From the NCBI RefSeq assembly GCF_030936135.1, contig NC_082594.1, positions 125,464,668-125,528,667 on the forward strand: a DNA stretch of 64,000 bases, given 5' to 3'. The notes beneath the pieces are model-generated. The model was not told the origin of the DNA. It did no database searches and saw nothing but the letters and a program-made list of their open reading frames with translations. The position numbers were made by a program, and so were the translations under genes. Shown here in pieces: positions 22,524 to 35,200 of the stretch (position 1 is its first letter; every line of letters starts with the position of its first letter). The stretch comes from Gavia stellata (lineage: Eukaryota; Chordata; Aves; Gaviiformes; Gaviidae).

Positions 22524-25269
22524 TCAGATCTTACAAAAGGAGTCAAAGGAAATCAACGTTCATATTACAGGCTGCAATCTGGCAGAGGCCAAGCAGGAAG
22601 GGAAGCAGTCACCCTGAGCCCCCTGCTCCCTACCTCACTTGTTGGGCAGCCAGATGCGGGGAGGGTATCACTGAAACCACAGCCCCAGCTCTTCAACCAC
22701 ACCTTGGAGCTTAACTTACTGTTTTTCTAAGTGAGATGTTTCCTAAGGATGTTGGAGAGACCGAGGCTATGGTTCTTATTTGCTTCCAACACAACAGCAG
22801 CCCTCTAGTTCTTCGGTTTGCACTTTCCTTTTGTGTGTGTGTGAAAAGGAGGTTTAATCATATTTTCCATTCTTTCTAAAGCATTTTGAGAGCCTCAGGG
22901 AATAGTACTAGGCAGGAGCAGTGCCATTACAGATAAGCTTCCAGATTAGACAGAGCTAGAGATGACAAAAATAGCATGCAACTGGGACCACAGCAAGGAC
23001 TGGGGTAAGGAATGGTCAGGGAAAGACAGGGAAGTCCCTGAGGTTTAATGGCTGAGTAGGAAGAGATGTTGAGAGCACTGATCACCCGTAGTAATTAACT
23101 CCCAAGAAATGCAGAAGGATCATTACAGATCTTGCATGGTATAACAAACAAGATGTAATTATTAAGTAGGATGATTCACTCAAAAATGATTATTAATCAT
23201 GCCACGAACGGTGATGAGGATGAGCAGATATAAAGTATTAATTGCTATGTGATGGTTAATTAATATATCCTCAGGTTGTGATAGTCCTAATTAAAAAAAA
23301 ATCATATTCACTTCAGCAAGATTAATTCCAGGATAAGATACTACTGAGTATGAGGAAAGGCATTAAAATTCTGCCTGCCAAGAGCATGTTAGTTAGTTCT
23401 GGTCCTGGATGAATTTGATCAGCGGAAACTGATGGTATTCATCTGAGAGAACTTCCCATAAAAATGCTTTTATAGGTGACCTGGTTTTGTAGCCTGCTGA
23501 TAGTCTGATGATGCTGAAGGAAACAGAAGTGTTTCTGTTGTCTATAATACGAGGAACTGGGGCCTTGAGATCAGCAACTCAAAATTGAATGAACACCAGT
23601 TTATATATTGCCATACTCCAGAAACATCTTATCTCAACATTTCTTTCTACCTGTAAAGCTGCTCTTACAAAGCTTGTAGCAACAACTATTTTTTTCTAGT
23701 GCAGTTGATATCAAGAACTTCCATAAGGAAGCATCATGCTGTATAACGGAGGCTCAACAGCCTGCCTTGGCTCTGTTCTCTAGTGTGACACATACAGTCA
23801 TCCTTCTCTTCCCTGCCTGAGGAGTAGCACTGCTTTAAAACCTGTCCTGGATAGTGAAAACTAAATGCATTTCCCTACACAGGACTGAGCTACGACAAAA
23901 CATGAGCCACGGGAGATACATGCTGTCTGGAGACTTGACCAGAGCAGGGAACTGTAAAGACTGGCTTTTAGAATAACGTGATCTTATTTTTATAGCGTAG
24001 TTTGGAAGTGCTGTAGTTCCGTGTGTATAACTAAGAGGTTATCTGTGATGAAAAGCCCATAGTTCAGCAGCAGTGCAGGCTACGTACATGCAGTAGTATG
24101 AGAGGAAGTTTATTTGTGGATCCCCTCTGCCTGTACATCCCCTCCACCCCTCAAGCTCCTCAATGTCAGTTTTTACTCTCTCTGCCCAGAGCTCTTCCAT
24201 GTCTGCTTCTGATAACGTGGGGATCATCCTAGCATTGTATGAAGTCCGACTTTTAAGAACCTGAACTTTTGAAGAGGTATTGTCTGAAATATGGGCTTTA
24301 CAGCTCAAATATAGTGTAGAAAGCTCAGAATCAGATTGCTTTTGAACAATCTGAGTCATTAGTTGGCAGTGGTGTCAGCTCTAGCTGGTTTGCCCAAAAG
24401 TTCTTAGATTTGCGCTGTCATCTTGCTACCCATTTCAACAGTCTCCATCTGCATTACATACAAGCAGACAAACGTACCATTTGATTCCAGGTTTGTAGTA
24501 CCTTTATTAAAATCAAAAACTTTCTGTTAGTAGAATTTATAAATTTTAAAAATAGAAGACGTTTACATATACATAGTTTTCTAGGGCAGGGAGTTCCTAT
24601 GAGTTTGTGAAATAGAGATTCCAGACATGGTTTGTTTCTGCTTATTCAGAGAAAAGCAAAGGAAAAAGTAAAACGATTGTTTCATGTTTGTCTCACATGA
24701 GGGTGAAACTGAAGTAATTTCACAGAAGTCAGGGGGGAGAGTAAGCCTTCCCCAGTACAAGGCTGAATAGGGTTACATTCATAGAGTTCCACTGAATTAC
24801 TCCAGGTCATCCCTTGGTGAGAGTATCCATACGTCATCATGAACTGAGCTAATAGTGCAATATTGTGTATAAATTAGAATGCCCAAGGATCATCTTCTGA
24901 ATATTGCACCAACCAGGTGATAGCCTGAAGCATGAGATTAGCTTACTTATAGATTATATAGTTATGAGTAACCATTAAATTATATAGCACCTTCTCAAAC
25001 CCAGCACTCAATGCATAACATTCTGACCTCCATCAGGAATGGAGGTCTACACTCATCCGGTTCTGTGGGAGTTTATCTTCTTCCCTACAGTATGTGCAAC
25101 TATCTGCCATTCACCCTTAAATGCCATACTGGTCAGGACAGCAAGGATGAGAAGATATCTACATTCAGTTGTAAATAAATATTAGCAAGCATTTAAGAAA
25201 ATAAACAGTGTAACAGAGTCCAGCTATAAAACAAGTCAGCAGACATTCAACCAGCGATGAACAAATTCT
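22524..25269. other. Intergenic spacer downstream of XCL1
   Basis: No gene is assigned. A 107-codon minus-strand open frame at 24039-24359 looks mildly protein-like and contains an AATAAA string, but it matches nothing I recognise. Confidence 0.45.
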
Positions 25270-25294
25270 GGTGAGCTCGTGGTTGTTCAGAGAT

Positions 25295-25300
25295 TTTATT
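25295..25300 (-). terminator. XCL1 poly(A) signal AATAAA
   Basis: A canonical AATAAA on the minus strand lies about 115 bases past the XCL1 stop. The aligned site in the pseudogene reads TTTCTT on the plus strand, so the signal is lost there. Confidence 0.75.
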
Positions 25301-25411
25301 GCCGATTTATAAATAGGAATTAAAAGCACATACTAAGGTTTTCTTCCCTGTTATGTGCAGCACTGATGATGATTCCATTTAGTTGGCCTTAGATGCTTGC
25401 CTAGGACAGGA

Positions 25412-28400
25412 TTATTTCCCTTTGGTGGTACGTCTTTGGTCTATATTCTTTATAGCAGCCTTCACCCACTTCTGATTCGGGCTTACGCAGATCTTGATAC
25501 CTTTTGTGGTGATAAACCTATAGAAAGAAAGAAAACCAGGTGGCCATTAAATTCCGGTCTCCAAACCCAGGTTTATTATTCTTGGTTTTTATGCACAACA
25601 TGAGGAACAATGTGGTAAAATCATATCACATGCCAGAGTTTGTAGTTGTTAGTTGGAATAACAGTAGTTAGCAACATTAGTTCTCTATTTATGGCATAGG
25701 TATGTATGTAACATACATGGTCATGTGCACACATACTGACATTTAAAAAAGGGAATATACCTGGTATTCTGAGATTTTGTATGAAATCATCATGCACGTT
25801 TACCTCCCAGGAGCAGATCCCAGATTTGATAAAAATGCACGCTCATGAGATCAAAAGATCGAACACAGCTCCTAGCAGGAGTCAGTTACCCCAAACACTT
25901 CCGCCTGATCCTTCCCCTTGGCTCAATTCAGTGCACTGGGCTTCTGACTGCTCCCCCCTGACCCCTCGCTGAGATTTTTCCCCACTTTCTAGGCACAAAA
26001 GATCTGGCTGCTCAGTGAGATTTCTGCCAGTGGTTGTGAGCAGCATGTGTCTCCCAGCTCTCTCAGGTCCACCCGTCACTCCCTCAGCTGCCAGGTGACT
26101 GCTTCATGGGGGAACTGGAAGGGTGACCTGAACTAGCCAGATTTAGTGAGTTGGGATGTGAAGTGTCTTCCGATGCCCTTTCCCTTTTCGATGGTAGTGT
26201 GTTTGCATAGATGTGTCTGAAGGTGAACTTTGGACTGGATACTTACATGATGGCATTTAGTGGAACTTGTTGCTTTTCATAGTTGACAAGCTGCCGGATG
26301 TTCAGTTGCTGTGTAGACAGACTTACACAACTGAACTTGCGCATGGACTGACTTCCAACGCTCCCTAGAAGGGGAAAAATAGATGAATGACAAAGGCAGT
26401 CGATACTATATTAAAATTTAAATTATGAATTTAAATTATGAAATTTAAATTATGAATTCCAGCAGATTTCCAGGTGTGGTTAGAACATGAGTGTCTCATG
26501 ATGTACAGCCACAATACCAGTTATACAAGAGAGCTTAAGGTATTTTTTGTGATGCAGCCTACCATCACCAAAGCGTTACTGCTGTTTCAGTTAAGATACT
26601 AATCTTCAGTTGTTCTACTGAACAATTGTATAATCATTCTGCCCCTAAGGTGTCACTGCTTCCATAGCAGAAAAGGTATTTGGCGTCATTCATAATTAGG
26701 TCTGTCTCATCTGCAAATAAGCGTCCATATGGAGTAGCGCTTAGAACCCGGCACCTTGACTGGGTGGACTTCCAGATGTCATCTGAACGTGGATCAGTAA
26801 TTCCCCCTACTTTCCAAGAGAAGGAAAGGAAAGCAAGGCTACTTGTCTCACACTGGACATCCAAAACGAGCATTAAAAAAAAAATCGTTGAAAGAAAGGG
26901 AGGTATATCTGCCAGAAGACTAAGTACTTGCATACTCTTGCTATAAGTCTGCTTTCATAAGTAATGGAGTGCTACTTAATCCTGTCTTTCCTCCAACCTT
27001 TTCATACATTTCAGGGAACTGCACTGGTGATTAATAAAGAGGATCACAGTATCAGTGTAAAATTCTCTGGGCAGTTGTTACCTTACATGGTGATAACTAA
27101 AAATGAGAGCTCATTTAAGTGAGATGGCGTATATGTATACATTACTGGAAGCCTGCGCTTGCTAGTTTCTGGTTTTCTCCCACCATCAAAGACAGGTTTG
27201 GGAAGGCATGAGGGGGACAACCAGAACACTGCTGTATTCTAAGGTGTTTTTTTAAAGAATTTATAGAGAAACTACCTTGAGAAAAGGCTAAGAGCTGTTC
27301 AGGTACAAGATGCTAAATATAAAACCTGCTTCACGTAATCTCATTATCTGTGAGCTTTTCCTTGTTTGAAATAATTGGAATAACTGAGGCACACACACAT
27401 CAGCCTTTGGAGAAGCTGTAGCATAGCCAGTGCATGGGTACTGGCAGAGCAGCTAATTCTTGAGATTTGTTTTCCTGAAGGAGTATCTCTTCTGATCTTG
27501 CTTTAGCCACAAGTAATGCGATGTATTTTTTGATGATTCATTACAAATATGTATCTTACTGCCTTACTCAGATTGGTTTTCACAATGTGGCATTAAAGAG
27601 CTCAAAGATAGTCAAGCAATCCTTACTAGTCCTGGAAATACCCTCGCTACTGTTAAACTATCTCCAGAGAATGCATGCAGGGAACACCACCAGAGCTCCT
27701 CTAAGCCTGGGAACAAAACCAAACTGCTCTGCAACCTATAAATACCCTTTTTTCTGGTGGTTTTTTTCTTTATCATTCTTCTTTCTAATCTTTTTTTCTA
27801 CCCTTTGCATACCACCTCAGTGTGCTTTTTCAGACTTGGTGATATTTATGGCAAATTATACCACCTGGAGAATGACATTATGAACTGGCAGTCTGTGCTA
27901 CGAAGCCACAAGTTGCCAAGATGAACAGCAGTAGCGTTAATCAACGTACAAGAATGTAGTATGATCTAGCTCTAGGGGTACTAGGTCAACATACTCAGTG
28001 TGTAGCTACATAATCTTGTGAATGCTTAGCAGGTCTCAGTTTGGTTTTGGTGTGGTTTTGTGAAGATGCCTTTTCTGTGTGTTTCTCTTTGCATATTTTT
28101 GTGGGTTTGCATATGGCTTGCGCGTGAGTGTTTTCCGTGATTTTTATGTGCTTGTTTGTGTGAATCTGATTGTGTATAAGAAGGCATGTGTTTATGTGTG
28201 TATGTTCATGTTTTCACATGATACACATAGCCTACTCCAAAAATCACAGACCTAAACATCACTGTAGACAGACTTATTTAAAGCATGGCTAATAAACATG
28301 GCTCATCTCAGTGCTCATAAACGGTCTCAAATAAGAAGTTAAATTGTATGAAATCAGGAAGAGAGAGAAGACATTGCATAAATCTATTGCTCTCCTTTGC

Positions 28401-29037
28401 AGTTCTTGTTCATAGTTTGCCTGTCTGTACCAAAATATTTGGCTAGAAACAAGCAAATAGGCAATATGAGATACAGAACTGGAAGAATGTTTTAAAATAG
28501 GGACATTGGAGGGATTAAAGCATATAGTTAGAGAAAGACAAATAAAAAATGATATAATAAAAATACATATAAAAGTAGTGTCTCTAGAAAAAGAAAAAAG
28601 TACATCTTATTCAAGAAATATTTTTCGTATGCTATTAACCTATAGAACTCATTGCTGTATGGCATCGGTGAAATTAAAAAACATTGTGTCTTCAAGATCT
28701 CATGATTTTAAGAGAGAGAATAATGCACAGAAACCCTTTAAGTGTTCTAAGGCACAGAAACTCTCCTTGCATTAAAACAGAAGCCGACCACTAATTGACA
28801 GGACATCAGATGAAATCTCCCATAAAGCTGCCTTTCTTGCAGTTCTGATCTGGATTTCTTGCGAGTTTTATCTTATGAATCAGCTCTGGCTGAGAATGAA
28901 TCCTGCTTATCAGACCACTGGTGCAATGTGGAGCAATTCCCGTCTTCCTCTTGGGTTGTAAACTTACCTTTCACCGTGTGCACAGTGAGGACGCCAAGGC
29001 AGAAGACGAGGAGGATAGCTGCAGCGTGGAGTTTCAT
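25412..29037 (-). CDS. Lymphotactin, C-class chemokine XCL1 (three exons)
   Basis: A secreted chemokine; in mammals activated T and NK cells make it and it attracts XCR1-bearing dendritic cells. Coding exons on the minus strand are 28968-29037, 26247-26364 and 25412-25517 (70, 118 and 106 nt), joining to 97 residues plus TAA. Donors are gtaagt at both introns, acceptors are CCCCTTCTAG and TTTCTTTCTATAG, and the phase 1 and phase 2 junctions agree. Residues 1-23 (MKLHAAAILLVFCLG onward) form a signal peptide, with mature protein probably starting near SVGSQS. Only two cysteines remain in the mature chain, Cys36 (FSCVSL) and Cys73 (KICVSP), 37 apart as in human lymphotactin, leaving the single disulfide that defines the XC class. 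Trp80-Val81 begins the C-terminal helix. The protein ends RRTTKGK and lacks the longer mucin-like tail of mammalian XCL1. The only ATG after the TATA box that opens a signal peptide was taken as start. Confidence 0.95.
26412..26458. repeat. Short AT-rich tandem repeat in XCL1 intron 1
   Basis: Three copies of an ATTTAAATTATGAA-like unit of about 15 bases lie roughly 50 bases upstream (minus-strand sense) of the XCL1 exon 2 acceptor. Confidence 0.85.
28020..28240. repeat. GT-rich low-complexity stretch in XCL1 intron 1
   Basis: About 220 bases are enriched in TTTGTG and GTGTG-like strings without a fixed unit. A similar but weaker stretch occurs near 17200-17340 in the paralogous region. Confidence 0.5.
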
Positions 29038-29100
29038 TGCTGGTGGCTTCTTTGTCGAGGCAGAGAAGAAAGTGGCTATTGTCAGCCCTCTTTCACAGAG

Positions 29101-29108
29101 TTTATATA
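29101..29108 (-). promoter_or_regulatory. XCL1 TATA box
   Basis: TATATAAA on the minus strand, about 65 bases before the start codon, predicts transcription starting near 29070-29080 and a leader of about 40 bases. The matching position in the downstream paralogue (about 18190-18200) has lost the TATA sequence. Confidence 0.85.
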
Positions 29109-29242
29109 TTGTCATTCAGTGGTCAGTTCTTGGGTTCACTTTTGGGGCGTCATGGCGGGGCTGACTATAAGTGGAAAAAATTAAGTGGTAGTACTTTTTC
29201 TGGTGACAGAGAACCACGTCCTTTCTCCCACCCGTCCTTCAC

Positions 29243-29288
29243 TAGCCCCCCTGTGAAGGCTTTTCCTGCTCAAACCCTGCTGTGGTTG
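29243..29288 (-). promoter_or_regulatory. Conserved upstream block shared by both XCL1 copies
   Basis: Forty-six bases here differ at only five positions from 18323-18368, about 89% identity. Exon 1 of the same two copies is only about 70% identical by hand count. The block lies roughly 135-190 bases upstream of the TATA box. A neighbouring string, CTGGTGACAGAGAACCA, is also shared exactly (29200-29216 and 18280-18296). A GGAAAAA core that could bind NFAT lies at about 29173. Regulatory function is inferred, not shown. Confidence 0.45.
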
Positions 29289-32200
29289 CACTTGCTTCTG
29301 TGTTGCGAGGAGGGTTTATTTCAAGCTGCAAAAAGTGAGAGCTCTTGTTCTGTAGTGGAAACCTTTAATAAATGTTCCTGTCCTTTCACACCTCAATTTA
29401 GAGAGCAGTAGCTAAGCCGCACTGCAGAGGCACAGAGTAACATTCAGAGTTACCTCTTTGACCAATGGACCACAAAAAAGGGAACTGTGAGCTCAAGGAT
29501 GATGGAAACAGGAATGCCTTGGCTTTTTCCGTAGTGGCTGTAGATAGTTGGTCACTTTAACGTGTAGCTTTGGAGGGGTATCACTCCTATTTCCTACGTG
29601 TGGTGGAGTTTGTCAAAGCTGTTCTGTTTTCTCCGTGATTTGATATGGCCAAAGCTGATATCACTATGTGCTGGGAGAACTTTTACATACAGAGCTAGAT
29701 CCAGATCCGCTAGCCCTCCTGCCAGTCAGTCAGAACTAAAATACAATGGTTTCAAAGAGGAATAAGAGTTTATAAAGTTTATAAAGTTTTTGGTTTGCTT
29801 TATTTTTGTTTGGTTTTGGTTTTGTGATGTGGTCTTTCTAGTATAAAGAATGGAGCCTAGGAAAGTAACCAGGCAATCAGAGAGGCACAATTTATAGGAA
29901 AGAAGAAAAAAGTTCATTGCACGTCTGTGTAAACATGGTGTTGATAAAAGGTTTGTCAACTTGTTCCAATTGCACCTCTATCAAATGTGTCCTTTTTTGG
30001 GGTCTGTGCTAGTCCTATTACCCAGTTTTAGTTGTCCTCTTTGTGTTGCGGTGAAGTGGTCTGAGTTACTGGACGGCATCACTACCTGCCAGTGGTTTTG
30101 CACCTGCAAATATTTTTCAAGCAAGCTGTGGATCTCCAGGCCACATGCGAAGCAGCACCTGAGCTGGCATCCTTGTCCGGAGCCTCTGAGCAGAAATCTC
30201 CTCTCCAGATTCTTGATAACATCAATGTAAATTGCATCGCTTGGGGAAACGCAGCATGTGGAAGTCAATTCCCTAAGATTCCTCAGGCAAATTAAGATCT
30301 AGCTAAGAACTGAACTCAAATACTTGACTCCTAGGCTCTAACGGCTGCTCTGTAACCTCAGGAACAGTCTGTAGGTCTTGCAGGTAGAGAACACACTGCT
30401 TGGTTTACTTGTATATACATGCACATTCTTTGTTCCTTTTGGTTTGATTCTTTCATCTTACATACACCATGCAACCCAGGGAAAAGCAGTGGCGAAAGTA
30501 GTCAGTAAGCAGGCGTAAGGTACTTGCTGCTTTATTGGAATGCCTGCTAAACCCACTTGCAACGCTAATGTAAGCTGCAGCAAAATGGAAGCCAAAGCTC
30601 TAACTAAGCCCCTAAAGGACGTGCCTGATGCCACACAGGGGAGTAACCATACTGACCTCAGCAGCACTACTGGGAAATCTAATGTTAAGTTTGTGTCCGA
30701 GCAGTGTAGCAGCCTGATATTTTGCTGAACGCTGCCTGAAATCACTCCTTGAATGAGATATTCTAATTTTTTGGTACTTTGCAGCTTTGAGATGCAAGAT
30801 AGCAACTTCGTCATTGATAGTAGAGAGAAGTTTTCTCCCCATTAAGAGAGGAGATGCTCCTCCACTTCTACTCACTGATGTAGTATGTACATGTATGTAT
30901 ATACTCACTGTCCACAGCTTTGAGAGGAAGGGTCACCAGCTCTATTGAGCATGAGCCAGCTCAGAAAAAGTCAGTCCTTCCAACAGAAGCTTCTGCAGGT
31001 TGTAGATTTATCCCTGAGGTGTTGTTAGAAAGCCTGTTCCTTCTTCAGTTTTCCACCATTCTTAAGGTGAGATGGAAAAACTACCCTGTGGCAAGTTTTC
31101 CCCCTCTTTGTAGTCCTCATTTGCTGTGGCCTCCTGAGCTGGTGTTCTGTGTAGCTGGCTTATGTCCAGTGAACTCTGTGTTTTGGAGAAGAGTGTTGTG
31201 GGCTGGAGTCCCACAGCCCTGTCCGTGGATATTTGGTGAGCTCTGGTGTTCTAATGTTGTATAAGGCTCATTTTGCATACTGTAACACCAGTGTGCACTG
31301 TGTGCAAGATGATCAGATGTATGGTCTTTCTGTTTTCTTGTTGGTAAGCCAACAGACAGCTAATAAGCGCCCAAAGTACTTTTCCTATTAGTGCTTCTCA
31401 GCTCTGGATAAGTTCAATGCTAATGATACTTGTCCTGGGGCTTGACTGCCTCTTGTCTGGCTCTCTCATTACAGGCTGCTTTCAAAGCATTCTGGAGTAA
31501 ATTGATCATTTACAGCTTGTGATACAGCCACAGACGAAATGGACGGTATGATTATGGAGTTCTCTAATAGTTTGTAAAGTCGGAATTGTGGATAAAGATA
31601 ACTAACTTTACCATGGTGCTTCCCAAACCCTTGGCTGCAGGTACGATGTTGTGTGTGTCATGAGAGCTGCCCCTTCTCCTCCCCTCCACATCTCATGTTT
31701 AACACCTATGCTCTTTGCTGAGAGAAAGCAGGTGCAGACGGTGGATATTGCAGGTGTGGATGTATAGATGTACCTGTATTCAACCTTTGGAGTCCGCTCA
31801 CGTGCGGAAAACCACAGACTTTGTGCTAGTCTCCTAGGCTTCCTCTACAACGTGGGGAGGGGCTGGGACACAGAGTCCTGGGAGAGGACAGCAACAGCAA
31901 GTTCCTGCTTGAGGAGTTCGTGGGCTCTCCTAAAACCTTTAGACCCCGTTCACGCAAAGCGCCATGCCTCCCTTTTACCAAGACAGTGGCTGGGGCACAG
32001 AGAGGTGAAGAGACACATGAGACTGCTCGCACACAGCAGGAGGCAAAGTCAGGGCCTTCCTTAGCACAGCTCCTAACCAACTGCTGAATGCAATAGCTTT
32101 CTTAATTTTTAACTAGGTCAAGAAATTTTTACTGAAATAATTGCTGTATATACCCTGTTTCATGTCAGCAAGCCTGCTGAGGGAAAAGAAATATGCAGTG

Positions 32201-35200
32201 AGCAGAGTGTTGGGCCCAATATGAGAATTTGCTTACCAGGGTAGAGTCTGAAGTATTGCATCTTACGCTGTAGTTAGCTTTCAAAAAATAAGTTAACTCC
32301 TATGTGCTCCTAGAAATGCATGTCTTTTAGTGAATGTTCAGCAACCCCTTGAACTTGAAGATGTGCCAGCAGGCCAGTATCACTTTTGAAGACTAAACCA
32401 AGGCATTCAGTGACTTTAAGAGGGGACCTAAGAACCTCAGCTTAGACACATCAGTATCTCAGGCAACTGGTTTTAGGGTGGGACATGTCACTCTCAGGAG
32501 ATACATGTCTGTCTCTATTATCTACAGAGGTAATATACGCACGTATCTTATGCCGGACATGGTAAGTGAGTGAAGGTAGGTGGGATAAATCTGACCCTAA
32601 TGTGTTTTGGTTTTGTAATATTTATTAACAGTTGGAGTACTGGTTTATGAATTACCGGCAAGTGACATCCAGCTGTGATATTTACATGACTTTCCCTCCC
32701 TCCTTCTTCCTTTGTTTCTCATCACTTTTGCTCTGTAGATTTCATGCTGATTTTATACGTACTTCTGGCATTTAATTTCACTTTCTGATTGAAATTGCTG
32801 TTGTCTTTCTCTTTGTGCCTTCCCACCAGGCTTGTTAGGTCATAGTTCAGCATAGCTTAAACTATCTACTTGCTTTTAAACTTGCATCCAAATTCATGCC
32901 TGCTAAGCAGCACAAATTAGGTGTATAATAAAGACCCACTGAAGTCAGTATCCCACTTTAGTACCTGCTTAGCTTTTTAGTTAGATTGGTGCATTGAAGT
33001 ATGGTCAGATAACAGCTGATGACAGAATCAGTGTGATTTAGGAAGTTTCTGGTCCTCACCTGGAAATAGCAGTTTATGTTCAGTCTTTTTCATTCATATT
33101 GTAATGGAGTAGAAACACACACATGCTCAGTGCTCGCATCTCAGCTGGGAGACAATGACTTTTAATCTAATTTGATCGCTTAAATCACATTTTTGATAAC
33201 TACCCTGTTTTGTGCTGGTTTTGGCAGAACAACTCCTTTAGAAATGTAACCCTATTAACAATACTTTCTCTTAATCATAATAGAGTTTTTGCTTGTAGAC
33301 CATCTGTTTCCACTACCATACTGCCAGCTTTTCCCTGCCAGCTTTTCCCTGGTCCTGCTAACATGCTCCTCCCTTGATTTATCATGCACTCTTAAATAAG
33401 TTAGTTATATCAAAATCTTTACTTCAGTCACCCAACTTGAAGCATTCAGGTACGTAAAATTAGACTGAGAATGATTTGGTTTGAAAGGGACCTTGAACCA
33501 AACATGCAAAGACTACTCTACACTCTACAGTCAGCTCTACAGTCATCTGTATGCAGGCATGCACTTGTTTTGCTGACGTTTTAAGCTGACTTGACATGAA
33601 TGTGACATTCTCCATATAGCAGAAGTCTTTGGTCTTTCTTTCATTCATTTTGGTTTGTTTTTCAATGAGCAGTTATACAGTCACCTGAGAGTTTACAACA
33701 GGAAGACTCTGATCCTAATCTTTATAATCTCCGTTAGTCTTGTCTGTTTTGGTTCTTTGTGAGACGCAGACCAGGAAGCTAACTAAACACCGTGCAATGC
33801 TGCAGAGAATCACGGAGGTGACTATAGCCCGATTCTGTGAATGTATCTAAATATTGCACATGCTGCAACAGGAGCCAGATGCCTTTGGGAATTTGTGGAA
33901 TATTCTCAGTCCATCCTATTGTTTTTTTCTTCCTTGTTTTGGTTTGGTTTTTTTGTTATTTCTTATTCTGCTTTCTCTTCCTCAGCTCTCATGTAAAACA
34001 GAGAACACAGATACTGTTTAGCACATCTTTCTGTGCGTGCCGTATCTGTAGGATCAAGGATGTGGGAACCAAGTCTTATTCTGTTAGTCTTCAGGAGAAG
34101 AATCAAGCCTATTGTGTGAAAAATAAATATACTTCTTGGTTAACCATGGGTAGTTAGTGTCTGTAGATACTGGAGATGGATCTGAACAGATACGTTGCTT
34201 CTGGGTAAACCTGAGCTTTCCTCAGAAAACTGAAGAAGCTCAGATGCTTATGGTTTCTCAGCGGGGACAGTTTCCTCAACTGTATTTCATGCTCTGGAGA
34301 GAGCCCCTTGGCCAATCCGTATGTGTTTGGATTCCTTTGCTCCATGACGGTCATCACAGGAAATATGTTGAAGAGCTAAGATTGTTAGGGGAAAAGGGGA
34401 GTTACAGGTATAAGAACACGCACCAGTGATACTTATATGCCTCACTCTCATTTGTTGTGCATGTGCTATTATTTACAAGTACACAGACTTTTTCTTACCA
34501 CTGCCATTAAATACTTTTGCAGTCATATCTATTTTAATGAACGTTTGGAGTGGGGGCTATGTAAAAGAGAATCACAAATAAAGCAGCAGGTTCCAGGCAG
34601 CAGAGCAATATGCAGAACCAGTAAGCCTGGATTCAACTTTCAGTCCTTTATCTGCTAACTTCTCTTGCCTCCACCCAAGAATTACCCTAACTCCTCAGCA
34701 CGTGTTTTCACCTGCCAAAGAAAACTCTGCATGCTCTCCACATGCCTGCGGCTGTCTAGTTCACATGTGCTGACAGACCTGCTGGCTAGTGCCAAGCATC
34801 GAATACCCCTATTCTGCTGGCTTTTCCCCGCAGTAGAGGCACCATGTTGAGTCTTTCTGCTGTTCACATACTAGGTTTTGGAAAATTCGTAGGGATTTCT
34901 GCCTTTTGTTTAGCGTTGGTTGAAATTGGCCAGTGGATTAAAAAATAAAAAATTAAGGGAAGACAGAAGAATAATGCAAGATTCCTTTTTTGAAAACGTC
35001 ACCTTCTCTCAACTTCCAAAAAGGGAATCCTTGGGATTTATTTCTTCTGTTTTTTTTCCCCACATAGCTGATTTCTAACAAATGCATTTGTTTAAAACAA
35101 TAATTATACTTGTAAGCATTTTTAATAACCAAACCTTCATGAGGTTCTACGTCAGAGTTTAACAAATTTGACAAATTTTAATTTTCAGTTATGGAGTTAA

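Larger units (their letters stand above)
25270..29700 (-). repeat. Tandem segmental duplication, upstream (intact) copy
   Basis: This is the partner of 14992-18740. It contains the intact XCL1 gene, its promoter and about 600 bases of conserved upstream sequence. Spacing between exons 1 and 3 is about 3.5 kb here and 2.5 kb in the other copy, so the copies have diverged by insertion and deletion as well as substitution. Confidence 0.85.

Noticed and set aside
26634..26933. 99-codon minus-strand frame in XCL1 intron 1 as an alternative exon or tail
   Set aside because: A short string (CTAAGCGC then ACTCC) resembles the pseudogene exon 3 tail, but the similarity does not extend and it lies before exon 2, so it cannot be the terminal exon.
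28859..29411. Three overlapping plus-strand open frames of 87-124 codons
   Set aside because: They are antisense shadows of XCL1 exon 1 and its promoter, with no start context, splice sites or motifs of their own.
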